64,000 nucleotides of DNA from Voacanga thouarsii (GCA_026120185.1 JANUWF010002120.1:682001-746000); one strand, 5' to 3'. Shown: positions 34,163-45,493, counted from the first letter of the stretch. Translations and numbers: made by a program. Notes: generated by a model from the letters alone, not told the origin.

Positions 34163-34208
34163 GGATTCGAACTCGGGTCACCAAAGGAAATCACCAACCT
34201 CCCCGCTA
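34163..34208 (-). other. tRNA-like A-box/B-box pair in the Tekay-2 3' LTR
   Basis: Minus strand: A-box-like tagcggggagg, then B-box GAGTTCGAATCC, one base from the pol III consensus. About 270-310 bp from the LTR start. Same in the 5' LTR (B box at 43226-43237). Confidence 0.55.
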
Positions 34209-34475
34209 TTCCAAAACAACTCCAATACTAATTTTTCTACAAGAAGTTCTTACCACCCCAATACTCAACCTTCCAAATCTTCGACCATACCTCCCTTAAA
34301 CAAATCTTTGACGACACAACTATTTCACATCAATTAATTCAAAGGCAAGAGTAACGGAAAAATTCACATGCATCCATACAAATAAAATTATTCTAGCTAC
34401 CACATAAAATGCAAGATGCTATGCAATGCATGACTTTTTCCCATATTCAAAGGTGGTTTTGGGCGGGGTATTACA

Positions 34476-34488
34476 TCCCCTCCCTCTT
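34476..34488 (-). other. Polypurine tract of Tekay-2
   Basis: Minus strand AAGAGGGAGGGGA, directly abutting the 3' LTR. Confidence 0.9.
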
Positions 34489-34509
34489 AAGAGAATTTCG
34501 TCCCGAAAT

Positions 34510-35798
34510 TCAGATTTCATTCCCTTCGAGCATACACGGATACTTTCGTCTTAACCATTCTTCCGTTTCCCACGTTGCATCCTGTGCTCCATGATGATCC
34601 CAAAATATCTTCACCATAGGTATCTGCTTGTTTCGGAGAGTCTTAATACTCCGCTCCAAGATCTTGACGGGTCACTCCACATAACTCAGATTGGGTTGCA
34701 ACTCCAATGGTTCCTCATTGGGTACATGACTCGGATCGGGATTGTACCTTTTCAACTAAGAGACATGGAATACGTCATGCATCCCGGTTAGGCCATCAGG
34801 TAGATCCAATCAGTAGGCAACCGGTCCAATTTTCTCCAGTATCGGGAATGGTCCCAAATACCTAGGACTCAACTTCCCTCCCCTTGGATGTTTCAGGATT
34901 CCTCTAATAGGAGTCAACTTCAAGAATGCACGGTCACCTACTTGGAATTCCAATTCCCTCCTCCTAGTGTTTGCATAGCTTTTTTGTCTGCTTTGTGCTG
35001 CCCTTAGCCTTTCTCGAATTAACTTAATCTTGTCGGTCATCACCTGAATGCATACTTCACCAGTCTTTTTAACGTTCCCTTCTTCTATCCATCTCCAGTA
35101 TATCGGTACCTGGCATTTTCGCCCATACAGTGCTTCGTACGGCGCCATTCCGACCGACGCCTGATAGCTGTTGTTATAAGCTAACTCCGCATGCGGTAAA
35201 GACCCAATCCACTTGTCTCCAAAGTCCAAGATACATGCTCGGAGCATGTCTTCCTGTATCTGAATGACTCTTTCGGATTGACTATCAGTCTGCGGATGAG
35301 CAGAGGTACTGAATTTCAGGGTCGTGCCCAAGGACTCCTAGAACTTACCCCAGAACCTTGAAGTGAATCTAGGGTCCCTATCCGACACGATGCTCGACGG
35401 TACACCATGCAACCTTACAATTTCTCGGGTATATGTCTGAGCCAACTTTTCCATCGAGTCCCTTACATTTACCGGTATAAAATATGCTATCTTGGTCAAT
35501 CGGTCCACTACCACCCTGATCGCATCTTTGTGTGACTTGGCCATCGGAAGGCCAGTCACAAAGTCCATGGTCACCTCTTCCCATTTCCATTCGGGAATCA
35601 GTAACGGTTGCAGTAAACCTGCAGACTTCTTATGCTCCATCTTAATCTCCTAGCATGTCAGGCAGGTTGACACATGCTGAACTACATCCCTCTTCATTCC
35701 AGCCCACAAATATTTCCTCTTCAAGTCTTGGTACATCTTTACCTCCCCAGGGTGTATGGTGTATTTTCTCTTGTGCGCTTCGTCCAGTATCCCCTTCT
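34510..35798 (-). pseudogene. pol: Tekay-2 integrase with chromodomain
   Basis: Integrates element DNA into host chromatin; the chromodomain is thought to steer site choice. The zinc-binding part (about 35640-35800) has HPGEVKMYQDL and CLTC followed by a stop. Core: [10 protein letters not shown] (first Asp), [25 protein letters not shown] (second Asp), a stop at about 35337, then HPQTDSQSERVIQ with the glutamate: all three catalytic residues remain. GPFPILEKIGPVAY ends in a stop (34810), but the frame continues to the chromodomain (about 34515-34685: VKILERSIKTLRNKQIP, FWDHHG, ATWETEEWLRRKY) and the true stop at 34510. Three internal stops and one frameshift from the RT frame near 35810. Confidence 0.92.
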
Positions 35799-37220
35799 TT
35801 AAGTCTTGGATGTCCGGTACCGGTCCCGAAAGTACAATGCCCCTTTCTCATCGGTTCGGAAATCACCTCCTCCTCTCACGATCTCTTTCTCCCTGAAAGT
35901 TTGAAATTCCGTGCTGCCCTGTTGACCTGATACAATTTCTTGGTCCAGATCGGGTTTCAGGGTCAGGTTGCTCACGCAGATCTTCCCCTTTTGCACTTGC
36001 GCCTCTTTCTCCAGGATATCCTGGACTGCCAACACCTCCCGTATTCTCAAGTGTGCCATTTTCACCTTTCGACTTACAGCGTCTGCTACCACATTTGCTT
36101 TACCCGGGTGATAGTTAATGGGGCACTTATATTCTTCCAGGAACTCCATCCACCTACGCTGCCGGAGATTTAAGTCCTTTTGCGTAAAGATATATTTCAA
36201 ACTCTTATGGTCCGTGAAAACCTCGTATTGTGCACCATACAAGTAATGTCGCCATTTCTTCAAAGCGAACACTATAGCTGCTAGCTCTAGGTCATGCGTG
36301 GGATAATTAACTTTGTGCGGCTTTAGCTTTGTAGATGCATAGGCTATGACTTTCCCTTCCTGCATCAGCACAGCTCCTAGTCCTTCCTTAGATGCATCTG
36401 TATAGAGTGCATAGGGCTTATCAGCCTCGGGCAGACTCAGCACGGGTGTTGTAATCAACCTCCTCTTAAGTTCTTGGAAGCTCTTCTCGCACTTCTCACT
36501 ACAAGGAAAAACGACATCTTTCTTCAATAGTCGTGTCATTGGTGAAGCTAAAGTGGAGAAGTTTTTAATGAAACGCCGATAGTACCCGGCCAACCCAAGG
36601 AAACTTCGTATCTCGGTAATGTTCTCCGGTTGTTTCCAATTAGCTACGGCTTCTACCTTAGCAGGGTCCACTTTGATCCCCTCCTTGGATATCACGTGAC
36701 CAAGGAAAGACACTGAGCTCAGCCAAAACTCACACTTACTGAACTTAGCGTAAAGCTTGAATTCCCTCAGCTTCTCTAGGACCAACCTTAAGTGCTTCTC
36801 GTGGTCCTCCGGATTTTTGGAGTAGATCGAAATGTCATCAATGAATATAACCACAAACTTATCCAAGTAGGGTTGGAAAATGAGATGCATCAAATCTATG
36901 AATACTGTCGGTGCGTTGGTTACACCGAACGGCATTACTACAAATTCGCAATGGCCATACCGCGTGTTGAATGCAGTCTTAGGAATGTCTTCTTCTTTGA
37001 TCCTCACCTGATAGTATCCTTGCCGTAGGTCCAATTTCGAGAAACAAGCAGCGCCTTGCAGTTGATCAAACAACTCTTCGATCAAGGGTAGAGGGTATTT
37101 ATTCTTGATCGTTAGATTGTTCAGTCCCCAATAATCGATACATAGCCTCAAGGTACCATCTTTCTTCTTGACAAACAACACCGGGGCTCCCCACGGTGAT
37201 GTACTCGGCTGAATGTAGAC
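35799..37220 (-). pseudogene. pol: Tekay-2 reverse transcriptase and RNase H
   Basis: The longest open frame in the window (460 codons from 37181). [64 protein letters not shown], active site FIDDISIYS (both Asp kept, about residue 112-113), [28 protein letters not shown]. RNase H from about residue 235: [56 protein letters not shown] stop at 37219 separates it from the protease frame, and a frameshift near 35810 from integrase. RT and RNase H themselves look catalytically complete. Confidence 0.95.
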
Positions 37221-38060
37221 TTACCTTAGCAATTCCTCCAATTGCTGCTTTAACTCGTTCAACTCTGTCGGTGCCATCCGGTAGGGGGTTCTGGATACCG
37301 GTTCTGCTTCGGGGATCAGATCCACGGTGAACTCAACTTCCCGTTCAGGGGGTAGGGAAGTGAGCTCCATAGGGAACACATCCGAAAAGTCTTTCACCAC
37401 CTCCGTACTTTCCAAGGTACACTGGTCCTTTGGTTTGTTTAGGAGATACGCCATGTATCCCACACATCCTTTCTTGAGCAACTTCCGGGCTTTAGCTCCA
37501 ACAATAAGAAATTTCAGTTCCTTCGTTCGCTTGCCATTGAATTCAATTACATCCCGTCCAGGTCTCACAAACTGCACCGTCTTAGTCTTGCAGTCCACAT
37601 GAGCTCTGTGCTTCGACAACCAGTCCATGCCCAAGATCAAGTCATAACCGTCCATGGCCAGGATTATAAGGTCGGCCTCCAGAATCTCCTTCCCAACCTC
37701 AACTCCACAACTTCCCATTTTCTTGCCTGCTTCCACCACATTTCCCAAGGGGGAACTAACTACTAGGGTATAAGATAGCTCATCTCCTTCCCAGCCAGAT
37801 GTGAAGCACATACTTTACTTACATAAGAGTGTGTAGATCCTGGATCTATCAGAACATTAACAAGACAACCTTGGATAGAAAGGTTACCTTCGATCACGGC
37901 GGCGTCTGCTCCGACTTCCTCTCGGCTCAGGGCAAAAACTTTGGCCTTCACCTGGGGCTTCAGGTCTCCCATTCTGGCTGGTCCAGTAGCGGCACCTCTA
38001 TTGCCTCCCATTGGCTGGGTCGGCGTGGTCTGCTCAGTCCTTAAGGGTTTGGGGCAGACG
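37221..38060 (-). pseudogene. pol: Tekay-2 aspartic protease region
   Basis: Retropepsin domain. The catalytic loop reads VLIDPGSTHSYVS in the frame 37763-38104 (D-P-G where many relatives have D-S-G). The second half is in another frame (37221-37811): ADLIILAMDGYDLILGMDWL, the ILGMDWL flap-side motif, then the linker to RT (FSDVFPMELTSLPPEREVE, AEPVSRTPYRMAPTEL). The frames overlap at 37763-37811, so a single-base shift broke the protein there. It lies between the gag zinc knuckles and RT, as in all chromoviruses. Confidence 0.9.
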
Positions 38061-39082
38061 TTCCTCAGATGTCCGGGGTCTCCGCAGTTGAAGCACCTTC
38101 TCACACCCCGGCTACCCCAGCAGTTTCTCTCAGTGTGGCCTCACTTCCCACACAGTCGGCAGTTCAGGCTGCCTTGCATTGATCCGGCTATAGGCACTTG
38201 GGGCTGCTTACCCCGATTTCCCCACGGCATAGAACCCGCAGGTCGCTTATAGCCTGAAGGCCTCATAGGTGGAGGACTTGGTTGGAATGGTCGGTTCACC
38301 GGTCGGTGCCGATCTTCGTTCTCCGTCTGAGAAGCTGCATCCACAGCGGCAGTGTACGACGTTGGCGGTGATGGAGCCAACGCCCTCCTCAAATCTGGCC
38401 TTAGCCCTTTCACGAATTGCCGGGTGCGCTTCTGCTCCGTATCTACCAAGCACTTGCAGTACTTGGACAACTGCATAAATCGGGCTGCATATTGGGCCAC
38501 AGTCATGCCTCCCTGCCTGAGGGTCTGGAATTCATCCTCCCTCTTCTCAGCTACCCATCGAGGAATGTACTTGGCCCGGAAAGCCTCCGTAAAATCATCC
38601 CAGGTCCACTCCTGCTCTTCCTTGTCCCAATCTCCCCGTACTCGCTGCCACCAAGCCCGAGACGGTCCCCTTAGCCGAAAAGCAGTAAACTTTACCATTC
38701 TTTCTTCTGAGTACTGCAGAGTAGCAAAAATGTCCTCTATCTGCTCAATCTATTGCTCGGCTTTCTCATCCTGTTCCACCTCCCCCTGGAATGTGGGAGG
38801 CTGGAACTTCAGGAAACGCTCCAAAGCCTCATCCTCCCCCCGCGGTGGTTTCCTGGCCACCTTGTCTACTTTTTCGGTTAAGTCCGGTAGAATCGAGGCC
38901 ATCTTGTCGAAGGCTTGACCCATGGTCACATCCCGTGACCTCTTCGAAGCTATCTCCTGCTCTCCTGGCAGGTGCTCTTCCACATCGGGGGTGGAACGAC
39001 GCATCTGCTCAAACTCCGGGGTGGAGGATGCACTCTCCTGCACCATTCTGCTATGCACCACTGTTCGGCATCTTGGTGCCAT
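38061..39082 (-). pseudogene. gag: Tekay-2 gag
   Basis: Start chosen at ATG 39082 (MAPRCRTVV), which matches the Tekay-1 gag start. N-terminal part has VTMGQAFDKMASIL and KFQPPTFQGEVEQDEKAEQ, then a TAG stop at 38748-38750 in a position that is tryptophan in relatives. Capsid: FRLRGPSRAWWQRV, WDDFTEAFRAKYIP, QGGMTVAQYAARFMQLSKY, RQFVKGLRPDLRRAL. Two zinc knuckles: CRLCGK, a TGA stop in place of tryptophan, GHTERNC; and CFNCGDPGHLRNVC at about 38090. Both stops are explained by G-to-A changes in TGG. Otherwise the frame is open. Confidence 0.92.
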
Positions 39083-39397
39083 CTTAATCACATTCACTCA
39101 GGGTCAGATAGTTATTAAGGGGAAAAAGAATATGCTTAGGTGCATGATCAGTTGATAGTAATGTACTCATCTAAAAGAGAATGTGATTATAATGTGCAGA
39201 GATAAATCAAGTAATAAGCGAAACTCATGCTTGTCATATAAACTATTCTTTGCAGAACAGAAATGGTCATCTCATACGATACCCTTTTTATTTAAAGTGA
39301 TAGATAGGCCCTATGAGCCATATGCTCCCTTAAGAAAAAGATAAACAAACAAAAGTATGCAAATTCTAAAGAAAGAAAAGTAAAAGCTGCTGCTCTT
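39083..39397 (-). other. Spacer between extra ORF and gag of Tekay-2
   Basis: 315 bp, AT-rich, no ORF of note. The corresponding spacer in Tekay-1 is about 270 bp. Confidence 0.6.
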
Positions 39398-40060
39398 CTA
39401 TGTTCGACTCTCCCTAGTTTCAACAAAAGTGTCGGAGTCGTCAGAGGCCGGTTCCACCAGCCACCTCACGGAACTATCGAGTCTCCCTATGTAGTTGCTC
39501 GCGAAACCAACACTCCCACTTGGCTGCCCTGACTCCCCCTCTCGACATCTCTTGGCTCTCATGGCCATCTCATAGAGCTCGTCCAACGCTAATCTAACTA
39601 TACCCTTAGGCACAGGCCTCTCACTCCCCAAGTCAGATGGATCAACTGACCCCTTTCTCCTTAGCATGGCATCTACGCCCAGTCCATATCGGAGTCCACA
39701 CCCCTCAGGACTCCCTTCTAGCTTCCTCTTTCCCTTATCTACCCCTCCTAGAACTGACTGCCTATTGTCTCTCTCTCCCGGGACAAACTCCATTACCTCC
39801 TCGTCCTCTCTTTCTACCCCAACTATCTCTCCCTCATTCTCAACGTCTCCCTCATTCCCTAGCTCATCTACCTCTCCCTCATCTTCCCCTAGGCTCTCCT
39901 CGACCTCTATCTCCGTCTCAGCCACCAGGTCGTCTAACACTAACGGCTCACGCTTTCTCTCTGAATCAGACGCGGGTGGGTCAACTACAGGTAGTGGGAC
40001 AGGTGGATTCCCGCAACCAGCGGGCCAGTCTCTGACAGCCGGTACAACTCTTTTGACCAT
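39398..40060 (-). CDS. Acidic ORF of unknown function upstream of gag, Tekay-2 copy (intact)
   Basis: 220 codons from ATG 40060, which lies about 84 bases after the primer site; ends about 315 bases before gag. I do not recognise a family. The first third is basic then proline-rich (GCGNPPVPLPVVDPP), the middle (residues about 45-95) is a strongly acidic run of E, D, G and V, residues about 150-175 could form a helix (VRLALDELYEMAMRAKR), and the end is SVRWLVEPASDDSDTF. No signal peptide or membrane segment. Tekay-1 keeps the same-position ORF with matching ends (MVK start, WL-E-x-DSD near the end) but with stops. It is intact here although gag and pol are broken, which could mean selection until recently or just chance. 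It might be an accessory protein of the element; function unknown. Confidence 0.65.
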   Translation of the reverse strand: MVKRVVPAVRDWPAGCGNPPVPLPVVDPPASDSERKREPLVLDDLVAETEIEVEESLGEDEGEVDELGNEGDVENEGEIVGVEREDEEVMEFVPGERDNRQSVLGGVDKGKRKLEGSPEGCGLRYGLGVDAMLRRKGSVDPSDLGSERPVPKGIVRLALDELYEMAMRAKRCREGESGQPSGSVGFASNYIGRLDSSVRWLVEPASDDSDTFVETRESRT

Positions 40061-40143
40061 CTTATAAACAAAAGAGAGAAATTAGAACTAGATCAAAATA
40101 ATTAAGAAAATAGAACCCCATAAGTCAAGTAATTGCCTAAACC

Positions 40144-40157
40144 AGTCTCTGATACCA
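40144..40157 (-). other. Primer-binding site of Tekay-2
   Basis: Minus strand TGGTATCAGAGACT, initiator tRNA-Met type, two bases from the 5' LTR. Confidence 0.88.
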
Positions 40158-40159
40158 CT

Positions 40160-43100
40160 TGTAACACCCCACGACTACGTACCCAAAAAGGGCGGGGATG
40201 TCGCCCCGTCCCGTAGGACAAGGGGTCTTTAGAACGAGGTATAAAATATGAAGGCAATCTCCAAAAGGATCAACTTAGATAAATAAAGAAATATTCTTAT
40301 TACATCAGGCTCAACTCGGAGCAAAACAGAATAAAACAAAATATTGTTTAGAAGCATAAACAATAAATGTCTCCTAAAACGGATAGAGAAAATAGCAAAA
40401 GCTTCAACTATTACATGCCCCGCTAACTCAGCACAGTCTATCCCCTGAAAACATGATGTAAAACGGTCTGAGAATAAATCTCAGTAAGTCATGTGTGTGC
40501 ACATGGTGTTTTAAATAGTTCATGTATGCAAAGTGTAAAACATTTGTAAAAATAATTTGGCAAGTCATAAACAATCTCTTTTCGCAAGGAGTGGGTTTTT
40601 CTCATTGTCATACTTTGTACAAAATAAATACTCCACTCGGATAAAAATCATGTCACCACACGTTGGGCTCCATGAGAACAAGTTGGCCAAGGCACCACAC
40701 TTTGTGCACCTTGTCCGGACTAGATTACCACATGTTGCGCGTTCTGATCAGGGTGAGTGTACAGCTCACCGGGTGAGATACTCCTCCATCTCTACACCCA
40801 ACAAAACCATCCGGGTGTCCATGCCGGGAATATAAATAATACCTTTCAGGTATAAATGCTAGCTCGGACTGGCCTGACCAACCAACACTGTCGCCTTTTC
40901 AAGCAGAGTTCATCTTCTGGAGGTGGACTCCTGTCAGAAGACTTACGCTAGCCCTCCAAGACTAGTATTGTTAGCCTACCCTTATTGAGTACTCAACAAA
41001 CATATCTGTCAATTCCTGATTCAAAATATTTTCAAACCTTGGCTTTGTAAAACGTGGTTTTCTTTAAAAGAGATTTCTAAAAATTTGAGGAAAAGAATAG
41101 TTTTCTTGCTAAACCCCGTTAGTTTGACAAAACCGTTTAAAGAATAAATATCCACGTTTACAACCCAAGCAAACAGAGTTTAACAATAGCTTTACAAAGC
41201 TTCACAACATGGACTTGCCATCACAACATTTAACAAAAGAGTTTATAGAAGGACTTACCATCACAACATTTAATAAAAGAGTTTATGCAAGGACTTACTT
41301 GATATGCCTCATATAAATGCGATAAAAATCACCGCTAGCTTTCCTCAATTATCTTCCTGATCTAAACCATATAATATCATGATCAGGGTCTCATATACTT
41401 CAAACATTCTCTAATCCCATTTATTTCCATAACAATTCGCAATCTCCTATTTAATTCCAAGTAAACTATTCAATCCCCAAAGATCAAATACTACGGCCAC
41501 ATGTTTATCTCGCTAATAAACACCATTAAACTTTACTTTCGACATCAAGGGAGGGTATTCCCTTACTTTGCAACTACCGAGTAATGAGGTCTCGATGCTC
41601 CTATGGTGATCGTCCTGAGTTCGCTTGAAAAGAAGAGAGAATCTACCTCCTTCACTTCACTTGTCTGAAAATTAAGGAAGAAGAGGAAATCAGCCTCTAT
41701 AGGGGGCGATTTAAGGGTAGAAGAAAGAGAAAAGAATCATTAGAGAAAATGGCATCAAGAGGTTGAAAGGATTTGTGCTTACCTTAAGGTGTGTTCGATT
41801 TTTGCTTAGAATAACTCTTGTGTTTTCGAAAATTTGTAGAGAGAAGTAGCTGAAATTTTCATGTAGAATGGAGACGGTTAACGGTGGTTACGATTTAAAG
41901 TTGGAGAAGATTGGTTTAGGGTTAGATGGTGATGTTTAGATAGACTCCTAATGGCTTTAGGTTTCTTGGACAGCAAGAGCGAAATTTCAGCTTGCGTGCG
42001 CCTCCTTGCTGCCGATTTTAGGGGAGTTTTATGGAAGGAAAAATTCTGCAATTTGCTCCCCTAAGCTGGCTGAAACACTGCTCAAAGGAAGGGCTTAATG
42101 TGTTCAGAATTTTGGGCCAAACAAGGAAGAATTTGAGTGAGTTTTGATGACTGAAAATCCTGTGCAAGTGCTGTGAAAATCGCTGAACAAGAGGAGAATA
42201 AAATCTGGATTGCTCAAGCTGCCATTTTGTCGAAATTTCCAGGGAAAAGGTGAGGGTTTTGGGTGCTGATATTGGCTTAATCAACAAGGAGTTTTGGTAG
42301 GTTTTGGAGTGCACAGCTGGACGAAAATTCTGTGCAAGCTGGCAGAATTTTTCTGGTTTCCAAGCTGCCGAAAATCAGTAATTTTTGGTGCTAGAAATTC
42401 TGGTTTTGTGCAGCTAGGGTAGTTGAATTATTAAGGAGTATTCTAGGTGGTTTGAGCTAGGATTTTCAGAGTTGGATTGTAGCTAAAGATGGCTGGAATT
42501 TCGGACAGCTTATGTAGATTCAAAGCTGCCGAAATTCAGCTAGGAAAAGGAAGAAATCCTAGTTGAATTTAGTTTGAAATAAAATCTTGTTTTATCAAGG
42601 ATTTGGATAAGATTTCCTCTAGTCCTAGAAGAGTTTGGATCGATCTAAAGGTGCTCCAAGGTGGCGGTCAAAATCTAGAAAAAATTCAGAATATTTCCAG
42701 CTTATGGTTTCCGAAAATTCAAGGGAACAAAAGCTGAAAATAAAACAAATTTCATCCTTAGCTAAAATCCTTGAACTTAGGAGTTAAATATAGAGTCTTA
42801 CTCCTATGGAAGTGGCGCTTAAAGCCAAAGAAAATATCTAAGACTTTAGTTAAAATATTTCTCTAAAACAATTAAATAAATAAAAGGATTATGGCTAGAA
42901 TTCTTGAAGAGGTGAAATAAGATTTTTCCCTAATATATTCCCTAACTCTAATATTCATCAAGAAGAGTTTTATACCACTTGAAATTCTTCAAAGTGGCTC
43001 CTAGCTAGGGGTTTTTTCGAAAATCCTAAGGAACACAAGCTGAAAATTGAGGGTGAACTTTATTCACATCAAAGTCCTTGAATTTAGGAAATAAATATAG

Positions 43101-43538
43101 AGACTTATTTCCTTGGAGTAAAAATACTAAAAGTTCTCTAGGATAGCTAGATTCTTTTTCGGCCAAGATAAGAGACGGTCTAAAGAAAAGAATTTCAAGA
43201 AGAGAAACTAACTTCACAAAAGGTAGGATTCGAACTCGGGTCACCAAAGGAAATCACCAACCTCCCCGCTATTCCAAAACAACTCCAATACTAATTTTTC
43301 TACAAGAAGTTCTTACCACCCCAATACTCAACCTTCCAAATCTTCGACCAAACCTCTCTTAAACAAATCTTTGACGACACAACTATTTCACATCAATTAA
43401 TTTAAATGCAAGAGTAACGGAAAAATTCACATGCATCCATGCAAATAAAATTATTCTAGCTACCACATAAAATGCAAGATGCTATGCAATGCATGACTTT
43501 TTCCCATAGTCAAAGGTTGTTTTGGGCGGGGTATTATA
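40160..43538 (-). repeat. 5' LTR of Tekay-2
   Basis: Aligns along its whole length with 31074-34475, with scattered substitutions. Plus-strand ends TGTAACACCCC and GGTATTATA (TTACA altered). Palindrome at 40985-40996, tRNA-like B box at 43226-43237, damaged TATA site at 41934-41943. Confidence 0.95.
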
Positions 43539-44222
43539 TTCGCCTTGGCTAAGGAATTCTCGAGTAGTGATTCCTACAAGTGGCTTGAGATATTCGCTCC
43601 TACTATTAGGCGTGGTGAATCCCTTATTGATCTTCTCAATTACTTTCATTTGCATCATGTTGTACCCAAAATTTATCTCATAGGTGGCCTTGTCAGGACT
43701 CCAAAGATTAGAATCAAAGTCCAACACTTAGCAAATAAAGTACATTGGAGATCCCAAATCTAATGATACTTGTACATTTGCTATAATGAGATTTTATTAC
43801 TAGCACTAAATAGTTATCCATATGATTCTCTCTTAGTTAGGTCATCCAACGTACTTGTTTAAGTAACAAGCATCCACATATTAATTTTGAGTATTACAAT
43901 ATTCATGGATGTGAGAACCACTGCTTGATCAAATCAGGAAGTATAACACGTGCTAGTCTTAACACATTCATGATGTCCTATCTCATTAATACTATGACTA
44001 GGGATAATTTAAGTACGAATACTATCCAGTGTAGTAAGAATCTCATATCATGATCTTTATTATGATTTTCTTAACACAGTATTGCACTTAGGACTTTATC
44101 TAACAGTTATTTTACACGAAAGCATAAATAAAACAAACTGAAAGATAAAGAATGCCTTGTTGTATTTAATAATGCACAATATATAGAATACATGTGATTG
44201 CCTCTAGGGAATAATACTAACA

Positions 44223-44272
44223 CCATGGACCTTTTCATGGGCGATGATCCAATGTGGCAGGTGCGCAAGATT

Positions 44273-44309
<37 letters not shown>

Positions 44310-45493
44310 TGTAATTCCTGCACAATTTCTTTTTTATTTTTGGTCCGATACCTGGTAAAGTTATTATTTTGGTAATAGTTAATGCTCTTTAAATATTTTG
44401 CATGAAAAATAATAGTAAAGGATTTTTAGGATTAAACAAGATCATTAATTAATTTAATTAATGTGTTTTTTTTCTATTATTTGGGCACTTAGCTTTAAAA
44501 ATAGAAAAGTATAAAAATATTTATAGTTTTCGAGCATGCTATTTATTTTAATTCATATGTGCACGTTTTCTCAAAGACTAAAGTCTTTGGGAATTTTATT
44601 TGACAAAGAAAAATATTTTTCTTTAATTAAATGGTTAATTTTAACATAAACAAAAGTTTAATCCTTGGTTATTTTCTTAAAGGTTTTTATCCTTGGCATA
44701 GAAAATATTTTAGATTTAGAAATTTTTGTAAGTTAAAATGGAAAACCATTTCAATTTGTTTTCACAAAGAAAATTATTTTTGTCAAATAAAAACGCGAGA
44801 TTAAAATCTCTATAAAGTTTTAATGGAAATTTTTTTAAATTATTAAGTTTTTAACTTAAATTAAATTAATCCATGAGGAAAATTTTTCAAAGGGTATAAA
44901 TCTTAACATATAAATTTTTATGGGTTTAAATATTTTATTTTTAAGTTAAAAGAGAAATTAATTGAAAATTTTCAAATGATATTTTTCTAAGAAAATGCTT
45001 ATTTAAAAATTAAATGGGAGAAGGGTTCCAACGGCCCCACGGCTTCCATCACGATCATCATTAGAAATCGTGGTTCTCTTTACGTCACCCTGGGAGTGAA
45101 CCCGTAAAGATGGAGATACCACAAGGATCTAGAACTAATGAAAAGATATAATTAATAACCCGAAACATGTACTGTGATCGGCTAGCCCACGTTGGAGGTT
45201 ATGGTGCGAGGTATGTCCATAGGAAATGAGAAGAAACGATCATCCCCTCGATGGAGTTATCTTCTAGATCATTACTTAGACAAAATTAATTTGTGATAGT
45301 TAACACACTTAGCTTAGAAAACTGTTAATCTTTCCAAGAAGTTATGTCAGTTTTCCTAAGAGCCAAATTAATCATATTAAAGATAATAGTTATTAGGTTA
45401 ACTATTGTTAGTTTAATATGAGGATAAAATGCACAAAATTATTTTGTTTTTCACAAAAATTGAGAATTTCTTTTATTTTCTAATCTTTCAGAA
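44223..45493 (+). other. Leader of Copia-2, second part
   Basis: 1.27 kb of AT-rich, ORF-free sequence after S1. Holds an AT dinucleotide repeat at 44274-44306. It ends in a T-rich run and CAG just before the gag ATG (tctaatctttcag), which looks like a splice acceptor. Confidence 0.55.
44274..44306. repeat. AT dinucleotide microsatellite
   Basis: About 16 uninterrupted AT units within the Copia-2 leader. Confidence 0.95.

Larger units (their letters stand above)
31074..34475 (-). repeat. 3' LTR of Tekay-2
   Basis: Plus-strand ends TGTAACACCCC and GGTATTACA. Carries the palindrome TTGAGTACTCAA (31898-31909), a TATA box (32847-32856, minus) and the tRNA-like segment (34163-34208, minus). Compared with the 5' LTR it has 24 extra bases near 33225, a short tandem copy of the ttttggagtgc segment. 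Confidence 0.95.
31074..43538 (-). mobile_element. Tekay-2, complete Del/Tekay chromovirus, minus strand
   Basis: Two near-identical LTRs of 3402 and 3379 bp enclose, read on the minus strand, a primer site, an intact acidic ORF, gag, protease, RT, RNase H, integrase, chromodomain and polypurine tract. Flanks atcgc (31069-31073) and ttcgc (43539-43543) are a target duplication with one mismatch. It is the best preserved element here: long open pol frame of 460 codons, but gag and pol carry a few stops and frameshifts. It is more GC-rich than its surroundings. Confidence 0.95.
30012..44222 (-). mobile_element. S1: solo LTR of a Copia-like family, minus strand, hosting Tekay-2
   Basis: Two arms, 30012-31073 and 43544-44222, are reverse complements of successive parts of the S2 LTR at 51721-53428. 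Together about 1.74 kb, with TGTTAG/CTAACA ends and flanks caatg/ccatg. No internal region of its own. The short ORFs in the arms (for example 30882-31130, 43482-43727) have counterparts in S2 only because the LTR is repeated. A run of A and AAAAG lies at 30051-30083. Confidence 0.85.

Noticed and set aside
33963..34184. 73-codon minus-strand ORF, identical at 43026-43247
   Set aside because: Lies in the LTR and is identical because the LTRs are; no known domain.
38269..39155. Several plus-strand ORFs, up to 188 codons
   Set aside because: Antisense shadows of the Tekay-2 gag, which has clear capsid and zinc-knuckle motifs on the minus strand.
39637..40067. Plus-strand ORFs of 132 and 133 codons rich in proline and serine
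   Set aside because: They are antisense to the acidic Tekay-2 ORF; their composition is the mirror of its acidic codons.
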